From contig CATKXE010000010.1 in NCBI GenBank assembly GCA_949840465.1, forward strand, positions 1 through 59,227: a stretch of 59,227 nt of DNA, given 5' to 3'. Position 1 is the first letter of the stretch, and each line of letters begins with the position of its first letter. Below, piece after piece: positions 35,643 to 42,755 of the stretch. Source of the DNA: an uncultured Lachnospiraceae bacterium. GTDB taxonomy: Bacteria > Bacillota > Clostridia > Lachnospirales > Lachnospiraceae. The notes below the pieces were generated by a model. It ran no database searches. It saw nothing but the letters and a program-made list of their open reading frames with translations, and was not told where the DNA came from. Position numbers and translations under genes: made by a program.

Positions 35643-36614
35643 ATGAAAAGAAAGTATTCTGTTTTTTTAGGAAATGTTGGATCTTGTTTTGACCGGTACT
35701 GTCCGGCATATGGAAAAGAATATACAATGACAGAGTTATTTGAAAGAGTAAAGACGATACCGCTTATCACGGCTGTCGATCTGGTTATGGATGACAGTAT
35801 GATGGCAATGCAGGACGAGATCCGCAGACTTTTGAATGAAACCGGGTTAAAGGTGGCGTCCGTTGCAGTTAATCTGTGGTCAGATAAAAAATATAAAAAC
35901 GGCGCATTGGCTTCCATTGACCCCGAGATCCGCAAGCAGGCCCTAAGAGAATCCAAAGCGGTAATTGATTTTGCAAAAACCGTGGACTGCAGGACGTTTA
36001 CGATCTGGGCGGCACAGGAAGGATTTGACTATATGTTTGCAACGGATTATGTCAAATACAGAGAACTGTTTGCGGACGCAATCAAAGAGCTTTGCCTTTA
36101 TGACAAAGATGTAGACGTTACGATTGAGTATAAGGCAAAAGAACCCCGGGTACATTCTCTGATGGGAACCATTGGCAGCACTCTTCTCATGCTGGAAAAG
36201 ATCGGACTGCCAAACGGCGGAATCGCGCTGGATTATGGCCATGCCGCACTGGGATATGAAATACCTGCAGAATCTGTGGCAATGTGTAAAATGTATGGCG
36301 ACAGACTGAAGCACATCCATATTAATGACAATTATGGCATGTGGGATGACGATATGATTGTCGGAAGCGTGCATACCATAAGCTTTTTAGAGTTCTTTTA
36401 CTGGCTTAGAAGGACAGATTATCAGGGATATATGACGATTGACCAGTTCCCGTATCGTGAGGATGGAAGAGATGCGGTCGCGGAAAGCGCGGAATGGCTG
36501 GATTATCTGGAATCATTGATCGACCGGGCTGACATAGATGAGATTGAATCTGTGATTGAATCAGGAGATGCGGTGAAAGCAAGTAAACTAATGCGGAAAT
36601 TGATGAAGGGCTGA
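35643..36614 (+). CDS. TIM-barrel sugar isomerase/epimerase
   Basis: A 323-residue protein of the AP-endonuclease-2-like TIM-barrel family (IolE/IolI/xylose-isomerase-like). Metal-ligand motifs visible: VTIEYKAKEPR (Glu), GGIALDYGHAAL (Asp, His), LKHIHINDNYG (His, Asp) and MTIDQFPYRED. Members interconvert aldoses and ketoses or epimerise sugar acids using a divalent metal. It follows the symporter by 41 bp, with AAAGGATG as ribosome binding site. In an apiose pathway it could take the isomerase role, but the substrate is not shown by sequence. Confidence 0.85.
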   Translation: MKRKYSVFLGNVGSCFDRYCPAYGKEYTMTELFERVKTIPLITAVDLVMDDSMMAMQDEIRRLLNETGLKVASVAVNLWSDKKYKNGALASIDPEIRKQALRESKAVIDFAKTVDCRTFTIWAAQEGFDYMFATDYVKYRELFADAIKELCLYDKDVDVTIEYKAKEPRVHSLMGTIGSTLLMLEKIGLPNGGIALDYGHAALGYEIPAESVAMCKMYGDRLKHIHINDNYGMWDDDMIVGSVHTISFLEFFYWLRRTDYQGYMTIDQFPYREDGRDAVAESAEWLDYLESLIDRADIDEIESVIESGDAVKASKLMRKLMKG

Positions 36615-36621
36615 AACATAT

Positions 36622-37587
36622 ATGTCAAAGATTTATAATTCAAAATACAAAGGAATCGAATGCATCTGTCTGGAAAATGGAGATATGCGTGCGGTATTTA
36701 TTCCAGGCCAGGGAGCAAAATTGTGTTCTTATTATAATAGAAAGACAGAGTATGAGTATATTTATCAGGGAAAAGGAAAGGACTATAAAACAGGAAAATA
36801 TGGCCAGAGCTTTTTAGAGGGTGAATGTGCGGGCGTGGACGAAATGTTTCCGAATATTGACGCTTTTTATTACGACACTTATCCATGGGAAGGAACCTTT
36901 TTTCCGGATCACGGCGAGCTTTGGGCATTGCCGTGGGACGCGCAGGCGGATGAAGGAAGCCTTACGATGACGACATACGGAGTAAAATTGCCGTATAAAT
37001 TAACGAAAGTAGTCACAATGAATCAATTTGGAAAGCTTTATATGGAATACCAGCTGGAAAACCTGTCTGTTTTTGAGATTAATTTTGTGTGGGCAGCACA
37101 TATGATGTTCCATGCAGAAGAACATTGCCGTTTTGAATTTGATGAATCATTGTCAAAAGCGTATACAACGATGTCTGACAGCAGGATGATTGGAAAATAT
37201 GGAGATACATTTGAATATCCTCTGCTGAAGGATTCCAGTGGTTCGGTCTATGACATCCGGGAAAACAGAGGAAATCAGGCAAGTGATTATCAGAAATTCT
37301 ATTTTGCGGAAAAGTTGAAAGAACATCAGGGCTGGGGCAGGATCGTATATCCGGATCAGGGAAGCCTGACAATCAGCTTTCCGACAGATAAAGTACCGTA
37401 TCTGGGAGCAGTTCAGGGCGAAGGCGGTGAGCTTGATCTCCGCTGCATGATGCTGGAGCCATGCACAGGCGCATTTGACAGGCCGGATATCGCAAAGCTG
37501 CATGATATGGGCAGTGTACTTCAGCCCAGGGAGATCCGTGAATGGTATCTGGATATGGAAGTGAAAAAAACAGGAAGTGAAAAATAA
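36622..37587 (+). CDS. Mutarotase-like (aldose 1-epimerase fold) protein
   Basis: A 321-residue beta-rich protein of the galactose-mutarotase-like superfamily: FIPGQGAKLCSYYN at the N-terminus, FFPDHGELWALPWD in the middle (His and Glu at substrate-site positions), AAHMMFHAEEHCRF. The C-terminal catalytic-type Glu region is MLEPCTGAFDRPD. Probably converts anomers of the released sugar so that downstream enzymes can use it. Separated from the isomerase by 7 bp and from the aldolase by about one base, so strongly coupled. Confidence 0.75.
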   Translation: MSKIYNSKYKGIECICLENGDMRAVFIPGQGAKLCSYYNRKTEYEYIYQGKGKDYKTGKYGQSFLEGECAGVDEMFPNIDAFYYDTYPWEGTFFPDHGELWALPWDAQADEGSLTMTTYGVKLPYKLTKVVTMNQFGKLYMEYQLENLSVFEINFVWAAHMMFHAEEHCRFEFDESLSKAYTTMSDSRMIGKYGDTFEYPLLKDSSGSVYDIRENRGNQASDYQKFYFAEKLKEHQGWGRIVYPDQGSLTISFPTDKVPYLGAVQGEGGELDLRCMMLEPCTGAFDRPDIAKLHDMGSVLQPREIREWYLDMEVKKTGSEK

Positions 37588-37588
37588 T

Positions 37589-38344
37589 ATGAATGAATTT
37601 CAAAAAAAGTATCAAAAAGAAATCGAAGAATTGGTAAATGCATGCCATCGATGTGCAGAGTTGAATTATGTGACGTCCTCAGGAGGAAATTTATCCTTGC
37701 GTATAGCAGAGGATTTGATGTTGATTACGCCGACAAAAACGTTGAAACGTACTATGAGATTTGAGGATATCTGCGTGATCAAACTAGACGGGGAGGAGGT
37801 TTATTTTCCGGAAGGAAAGAAACCGACGGGGGAGTGGAAGTTCCATACCCGGATTATGAAAAGAAGAACGGATATCCGGGCGATCGTGCATGCGCATCCG
37901 CCGATTCTGACCGGCTTTGCCATTGCAAATGACGGAACCATGGAAAAACCATTCCTGCCGGAACCGATCATCGAGGTTGGACCGATTTTGACGGTTCCGT
38001 ATGAAACGCCGCTGTCCGAAGCCCTTTCCGAGCGGTTCGATGCGGTCATTGAAAAATCGAATGGTTTTCTGATGGAAAATCACGGCGCGCTCTTCTGTTC
38101 TTTTACCGGGATTGAAGATGCCGTTGAGCTCCTCAATATGACAGAGTGTATGGCAGAATCGGTTTTAGTTGCAAAAATATTAGGTAACCCAAAAACAATT
38201 ACCAAAGAATATGTGGAAGAGATGGATCAGGTGATCAGGGAACGTAATTTAAAAGTGCCCGGCGTACAGGGAAAATTCCAGTCTGTCGGAGAAATGTACT
38301 GTCTTACGCCATATGCGAAATCTGAGGATAAAGGTGCAAGATAA
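37589..38344 (+). CDS. Class II aldolase/adducin family protein
   Basis: A 251-residue zinc-dependent aldolase. Zinc motif HAH in AIVHAHPPIL, the third His in MENHGALF, and the phosphate-binding SSGGNLS loop near residue 29 are all present. Family members cleave ketose-1- or 4-phosphates (fuculose, rhamnulose, ribulose and apulose 4-phosphate). The substrate must be a phosphorylated sugar, yet no kinase is encoded in this operon. Start ATG 37589 is used; GTG 12 bases earlier lies inside the previous gene. Last gene of the operon. Confidence 0.88.
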   Translation: MNEFQKKYQKEIEELVNACHRCAELNYVTSSGGNLSLRIAEDLMLITPTKTLKRTMRFEDICVIKLDGEEVYFPEGKKPTGEWKFHTRIMKRRTDIRAIVHAHPPILTGFAIANDGTMEKPFLPEPIIEVGPILTVPYETPLSEALSERFDAVIEKSNGFLMENHGALFCSFTGIEDAVELLNMTECMAESVLVAKILGNPKTITKEYVEEMDQVIRERNLKVPGVQGKFQSVGEMYCLTPYAKSEDKGAR

Positions 38345-38549
38345 GGCAGTATAAATTAAAAACTTGCAGGATAAAGTTCTACCACAGTTGAAACCGCCGC
38401 TTGGGCGTATTAAAACATCTGCGTGAGATACAGGAACGCAACAAGCAGAAACCGCCGCAAAGACAGCGTAATAAATTCTTTGGCCGAGGTAGCCGACAGG
38501 CATAGAAAAACCGCCGTTATGGTGTGATCCATAGCGGCGGCATACATCA
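38345..38549 (+). other. Mobile-element debris downstream of the aldolase
   Basis: No intact gene. On the plus strand 38392-38505 reads as 37 sense codons ending ...ERNKQKPPQRQRNKFFGRG and a TAG, preceded by a stop, which looks like the basic C-terminal tail of a DNA-processing protein from a conjugative or mobilisable element. The parent protein is not recognised with confidence. It runs into the terminator hairpin at 38506-38540. Confidence 0.4.
38506..38540 (-). terminator. Terminator facing the ABC-2 cassette
   Basis: CCGCCGTTATGG (38511-38522) pairs with CCATAGCGGCGG (38529-38540), 6-base loop, and on the minus strand ends in TTTTT. It would end transcription coming from the MerR-ABC cassette and the KTR remnant. 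Confidence 0.85.
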
Positions 38550-38682
38550 TTAGTTACTGCCTGCAAGTGTGACTTTCATATCCTGAATATGGATGAGTGT
38601 TTCCCGCTTACATTTCGGACAATACAGAGGGAAATTTTTTATTGCCACAGACAGGGCAAAGTACCCATTGTGTTTTGCTCAA
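38550..38682 (-). pseudogene. Cysteine-rich KTR-domain protein, frameshifted
   Basis: From TTG 38682 the minus strand reads SKTQWVLCPVCGNKK, then the frame breaks; one base over it continues NFPLYCPKCKRETLI and IQDMKVTLAGSN to a stop at 38550. The two zinc-knuckle halves (CPVC and CPKC) and the KTxWVLCP start are those of the small cysteine-rich KTR proteins carried by clostridial conjugative transposons. About a dozen residues between the halves are missing, so this is an internally deleted, frameshifted copy. Confidence 0.75.
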
Positions 38683-38698
38683 AACTTTTCCCCACAGG

Positions 38699-39415
38699 CT
38701 ATTTTGCTTTTTGTTTTTTCAAAACTATCCCGCATACAATTACCGCTGCAAAAAAGATAAAAATTAAATACCATAGATTTTCAAAGCAAAATCCATGATC
38801 CAACATCAACCGGTATCCCCAGGAGGCTGGGAAAATTAGTCCTGCCGTTTCCAAAAAATCGGGTAGAAGCTCAATAGGAAACATAATTCCCGAAAGCATA
38901 ATTGAGGGCAAAAACACTAATTGTGATATCATCGTCAGTTTCGCTTGATTTTTTACCGTCAATCCTAAAACACTTCCAATACTTAACGACACAATAATGT
39001 ATATAGCAAGTGCAAGAAAGAAAAACGGAAGTTGTATCGGCAAAGTTGCTTCAAATAAAATAGGGGCAAGTAGCATTATCACAACACAGGTTATCGTCAA
39101 ATGAGCAAATGCTGAAAGGAACATTGTAACAAGTCCTAAGCAGACAGGTACTCCGTTTGCTTTATAAACCTTTTTTATGTCGCTTCCGTAAGTTTCAATC
39201 AACGACGGCGGTAATCCGATAAATGCCCCCATTGAAACACTCAATACAATCATAGATTGTATTAGCGTACTTCCCATTTCGGGCATAACGGAAGTAAAAA
39301 TACCGCCCATAAGAAGAAAGAAAATAAGCGGAACGATATAGCAGGTGACTAAGAGGGATTTACTTCGTATATCCAATTTCCACTGTAACGCTACACCATA
39401 TAAAAAACCGTTCAT
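38699..39415 (-). CDS. ABC-2 type transporter permease
   Basis: A 238-residue membrane protein with six hydrophobic segments and the ABC-2 permease pattern (MNGFLYGVALQWKLDIRSK start; QLVFLPSIMLSGIMFPIELLPDFL in the second half). Its start codon overlaps the stop of the ATPase gene by 4 bp. It ends next to the KTR remnant. With the ATPase it should form a small-molecule exporter. Base composition looks more A/T-rich than the sugar operon alongside, consistent with transfer. Confidence 0.88.
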   Translation of the reverse strand: MNGFLYGVALQWKLDIRSKSLLVTCYIVPLIFFLLMGGIFTSVMPEMGSTLIQSMIVLSVSMGAFIGLPPSLIETYGSDIKKVYKANGVPVCLGLVTMFLSAFAHLTITCVVIMLLAPILFEATLPIQLPFFFLALAIYIIVSLSIGSVLGLTVKNQAKLTMISQLVFLPSIMLSGIMFPIELLPDFLETAGLIFPASWGYRLMLDHGFCFENLWYLIFIFFAAVIVCGIVLKKQKAK

Positions 39416-40230
39416 TCTGTTTCCCTCCTTGCCATTTCGATAAAATGCTGTTCAAGTGTACCACGGTCAACTTTAATATCCAATATGGGAATTTCTTTTT
39501 GCTTCAAATCATTAAGCAGGGAAATCAAAGTATCTTCAATAGTATCTGTTTCAAAAGTGCTGTTTCCTTGTTGCGTTTTGATATGGATAAAATACGTTTC
39601 TCCAATCTTATCTGTCAGTTCTGTCGCTGTGCCGCAAAAAGCAATATTCCCATTATTTAAAATTGCAAGGCGGTCACATAGGTTTTCCACTTCCGTCATA
39701 TCGTGACTTGTCAAAACGATCGTTTTTCCCTGTGACTTGAGTTTGCGGATTTGCCCGTGAAGTGAAACCCTGCCCGGGGCGTCAAGACCCGCAGTCGGCT
39801 CGTCGAGAAAAATAATATCTGGATTACCAATAAGTGCAAGGGCAAGATGTAATCGCCTTTTTTGTCCTGTGGATAGTTGGATGTACTGTTTCTTCTCAAT
39901 TTCTTGAATGCCAAGAGCGTTAAGCATAGTGAAATCAAGCTTTGCCTTGTTCCATTTTGAAAATAATCTTACAGCCTCCATCGGTTTGATATGAGCGGGT
40001 AAAGATGATGATTGCAACTGAATCCCCATTTTCCCGTTTACCGTAATTGTACCGCTATCATATTTTCTCAAACCCTCAATACATTCAAGGGCTGTCGTTT
40101 TTCCTTCACCATTTACACCGAGCAGAGCGAAGGTTTCTCCCTTTTCAATTTCAAAATCAAGTCCATCCAGAACAATGTTGCGGCCATAGCTTTTCTTTAA
40201 TCCACGAACCTGTATTGCGCGATTCATCAT
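39412..40230 (-). CDS. ABC-2 exporter ATP-binding protein
   Basis: A 272-residue ATPase. Walker A is GVNGEGKT (the usual GPNGAGKT with Val and Glu substitutions), signature LSTGQKRR, Walker B IIFLDEPTAGLD, switch His in LTSHDM. The C-terminal part (about 215-272) is the regulatory domain common in drug-export ATPases of this type. Start ATG overlaps the MerR stop (ATGA). Partner of the following ABC-2 permease. Confidence 0.92.
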   Translation of the reverse strand: MMNRAIQVRGLKKSYGRNIVLDGLDFEIEKGETFALLGVNGEGKTTALECIEGLRKYDSGTITVNGKMGIQLQSSSLPAHIKPMEAVRLFSKWNKAKLDFTMLNALGIQEIEKKQYIQLSTGQKRRLHLALALIGNPDIIFLDEPTAGLDAPGRVSLHGQIRKLKSQGKTIVLTSHDMTEVENLCDRLAILNNGNIAFCGTATELTDKIGETYFIHIKTQQGNSTFETDTIEDTLISLLNDLKQKEIPILDIKVDRGTLEQHFIEMARRETE

Positions 40231-41024
40231 TCCACCCCCTCAAACGGATTTTCTCCAAGCCTTGAAAAGTAGACTTGCAAAGCCGGCTCCAGATAGTCGT
40301 TTACAATTTTTTGCCTTTCTTCCCAGGCATTTGTAGCGGTATCAATATTGCCGACCTCCATCAATTTTGGAAGCATACTCATATCACCGTTCGTAAATTC
40401 TGTAATCAATCCCCAATACTCTTTTATAATTCGTTGACATTTCTCACTTTCAGGGGACACACTTGCCTTTTGAAGTTCTATAATTTCATCACTCAAATGA
40501 TTAAATCTATCCATAAAATTCAAACCGCTTTCCTTATCAAACCGATTACGGATATGGTCAAGCGTATCATCATCAAACCGCTTAATGAGACAGTAAGAGT
40601 CGTTTTTCATTTGCAGATTGACAATAATATCTGCATACTTCTTAAAATTGACGGTCTGCATTTGTAACACTTCTTCCTTTAAATGTTCGATTGCTGTCAA
40701 AGAAGCGGTTAGCTGTTCTATTTTCTCCCGTATGCTATCTGCCTGTTCGGTAAGGGCGGTTGCTACGTCAGCCGGTGTTTCTAAAGAAATTAAGCGATGC
40801 TTTATATCATCCAAAGAAAAACCCAATGATTTCAGAGATATAATTTGGTGAAGTATAACTAAATCTTTATCTGTATAAAGTCTTCGCCCGCCTTCACTTT
40901 CTGCCGAAGGGGATAACAAACCTTCTTTGTCATAGTATTGCAATGTACGGACAGTAACTCCTATTTTTTTTGCAACCTCTCCAACCGTCATAAACCCAAG
41001 CGGTATTGCTCTGTGTTTTGCCAT
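40227..41024 (-). CDS. MerR-family regulator with TipAS-like domain
   Basis: A 265-residue regulator. N-terminal MerR winged HTH (FMTVGEVAKKIGVTVRTLQYYDKEGLLSP, then RRLYTDKDL), coiled coil (about 85-125), and a C-terminal all-helical domain resembling the TipA drug-recognition domain (CQRIIKEYWGLITEFTNGDMSM). TipAS-type domains bind thiopeptide or other multi-ring drugs and activate transcription. It is the first gene of the cassette and its promoter has the 19-bp spacer that MerR proteins activate. Likely model: drug binding turns on regulator and exporter together. Confidence 0.88.
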   Translation of the reverse strand: MAKHRAIPLGFMTVGEVAKKIGVTVRTLQYYDKEGLLSPSAESEGGRRLYTDKDLVILHQIISLKSLGFSLDDIKHRLISLETPADVATALTEQADSIREKIEQLTASLTAIEHLKEEVLQMQTVNFKKYADIIVNLQMKNDSYCLIKRFDDDTLDHIRNRFDKESGLNFMDRFNHLSDEIIELQKASVSPESEKCQRIIKEYWGLITEFTNGDMSMLPKLMEVGNIDTATNAWEERQKIVNDYLEPALQVYFSRLGENPFEGVE

Positions 41025-41046
41025 AATTGCCTACCTCCTATGATAG

Positions 41047-41077
41047 ATTATATATCATTACGTTACGTCACAAACAA
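41047..41077 (-). promoter_or_regulatory. MerR-type promoter with 19-bp spacer
   Basis: Minus strand TTGTTT (41077-41072), spacer of exactly 19 bases, TATAAT (41052-41047). The spacer contains the imperfect dyad TGACGTAACGTAA. Overlong spacers with a central dyad are diagnostic for MerR-activated promoters. AGGAGG follows, leading into the MerR gene. Confidence 0.85.
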
Positions 41078-41160
41078 GACCTTTTTCAAAAAATTTGCGG
41101 CAGAGATTTTGATCAGCCCCTTGTCAAGCAGACAGCTTAAATATCTAAAATGAAACGCTG

Positions 41161-41192
41161 AGAATGACCACGCTGATATACGTGGTCATTCT
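41161..41192. other. Inverted repeat upstream of MerR gene
   Basis: Perfect 12-bp arms AGAATGACCACG (41161-41172) and complement (41181-41192), 8-base loop, no long T run. It immediately follows, on the minus strand, a short protein tail (HYYKAVAKYYRTVEV... to a TAG at 41199-41201) that I cannot identify but which looks coding. Probably the end of a lost mobile-element gene and its terminator. Confidence 0.45.
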
Positions 41193-41532
41193 CTGCACCT
41201 ATTTTCTAAGGCGTTTTCCGACTTCAACTGTTCTGTAATACTTTGCGACTGCTTTATAGTAATGAAGGCGGATATGATAAAAAAGCAAATCCATTGTGGA
41301 CTGTAATTTTTCTATATTATGTTTCAGGACATATTTCAGAATATTGCAAGTTGCTGTTCATAGCCGCTCAGGCCTTGAACTGTAACACTTGCAATGTTCA
41401 ATTTATAATGCTCAAATGGCGCGGTTGACACGATGAGAAGCCAATGATAAAATATTTTTATATTGATCAGATATTTGACAAAAAGCAGTTTGTAGTCGGA
41501 GGGCGCTTGCATAAATTTCACGGGGTACGATT

Positions 41533-41961
41533 ATGATAAGGCAATGTATGGAAAAGGATTTAGCCGCTGTTATGAAGATCTGGCTTGATACAAACATCAA
41601 AGCGCATAACTTTATACCAGAAGAATACTGGAAAAGTAATTACGCGGCAGTAAAGGAAATGATGCCGCAAGCAGAAGTCTATGTGTATGAAGATGATGGA
41701 ACTCATCAAATCGTTGGATTCATTGGATTAACAAATCATTATATTGCGGGAATTTTTATAAAAGAGGCTTTCCAGTCAAAAGGCATAGGGAAACAATTAT
41801 TAAACTATGTAAAAGAAATTAAATCTGAAATGCGTTTAAGTGTTTATCAAAAAAATATACGGGCAACTGCCTTTTATCAGAGAGAGCAGTTTACAATACA
41901 ATCTGAAAATATTGATTATATGACCAAAGAAAAAGAGCTGATCATGGTTTGGAGCAGATAA
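41533..41961 (+). CDS. GNAT-family N-acetyltransferase
   Basis: A 142-residue single-domain GNAT. The acetyl-CoA binding loop is QSKGIGKQLLNYVKE, preceded by the IAGIFIKEAF strand; N-terminal IRQCMEKDLAAVMKIWLDTN is typical of YjaB-like acetyltransferases. Substrate unknown. No strong ribosome binding site before ATG 41533. Stands alone between the mobile-element debris and the TfoX gene. Confidence 0.85.
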   Translation: MIRQCMEKDLAAVMKIWLDTNIKAHNFIPEEYWKSNYAAVKEMMPQAEVYVYEDDGTHQIVGFIGLTNHYIAGIFIKEAFQSKGIGKQLLNYVKEIKSEMRLSVYQKNIRATAFYQREQFTIQSENIDYMTKEKELIMVWSR

Positions 41962-42064
41962 AAAACCGGAGCAATGATAATCATTTGCTGTTCTTTTTAA
42001 AGAAATGAGAATTTTTTTGAAGATGATTTAGCCCAAAGGTTTGAACAATGGAAAGGATACAGAC

Positions 42065-42322
42065 ATGGCGGAATTAACAAGTATGATGAATATTGGGAAA
42101 GAAATGGCAAAGAAGCTGGATTCCGTGGGGATCAGTTCCTCGGAGGAATTGATCCGTTCGGGTGCTGAACAGGCTTTTCTTAAATTAAAAGAAAGGTATT
42201 CGAATGTATGTCTGGTACATTTATATGCGTTGGAGGGAGCGGTCTGCAATATGGAGTTTAACAGCCTTACGGATGACCGGAAAAAGGAGCTGAAAGAGTT
42301 CCATGATTTCTTGAAAAGATGA
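42065..42322 (+). CDS. TfoX C-terminal-domain protein
   Basis: An 85-residue protein corresponding only to the C-terminal domain of TfoX/Sxy: LTSMMNIGKEMAKKLDSVGISSSEELIRSGAEQAF, a helix-hairpin-helix-like fold, and VCLVHLYALEGAV. ATG 42065 was chosen for its GGAAAGG site; an in-frame upstream start has none. Stand-alone TfoX-C proteins are common in Firmicutes; the function is unknown and a link to competence should not be assumed. Confidence 0.82.
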   Translation: MAELTSMMNIGKEMAKKLDSVGISSSEELIRSGAEQAFLKLKERYSNVCLVHLYALEGAVCNMEFNSLTDDRKKELKEFHDFLKR

Positions 42323-42719
42323 TGGCAAGATGAATCTGGACGCTGTCAAATTCTAAAGGAATCAAATTTCCGGAATCATGAATGAGAGCTTCTGTCTTTA
42401 GTCTCCATTCTGTTTTCGGATTCATGGATGACAGAGCCCATGCTATCCTCTACTATTTCTAAATCTTTTTTCTAACATACGGTATCCTCCTGTTTGAATA
42501 CTTTACAGTCGTCTAAAAATCTGACTCTTCATAAGCCAAAGTTTCTGCTTCAGATTCCAGAGTCCGTTTCCACTGGCATCATCACACTTTTAAAATCCAT
42601 TATAGAATCATGGTATTCCGCATGCAATATGGAATAAATGAAATTCTCCTGTTCTGTTTGGGCAAAAAAGAAAAAAGAAGAACTACCATTTTTCACCTAT
42701 GATGTTATAATAGAATAAA
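42323..42719. other. Gene-free stretch before the hybrid kinase
   Basis: No intact gene. The minus strand near 42560-42665 reads as about 35 sense codons (TEQENFIYSILHAEYHDSIM) ending in a stop without a start, so it may be a decayed gene. Near the end TATAAT (42706-42711) is a good -10 for the kinase gene, without a matching -35. Confidence 0.35.
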
Positions 42720-42755
42720 ATGGGAAGATTGAATGCAATATTGGAGGAGCTTATT

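Noticed and set aside
42065..42322. Reading the TfoX-C protein as proof of natural competence
   Set aside because: Stand-alone TfoX-C proteins are widespread in Firmicutes and no competence genes are in the window.
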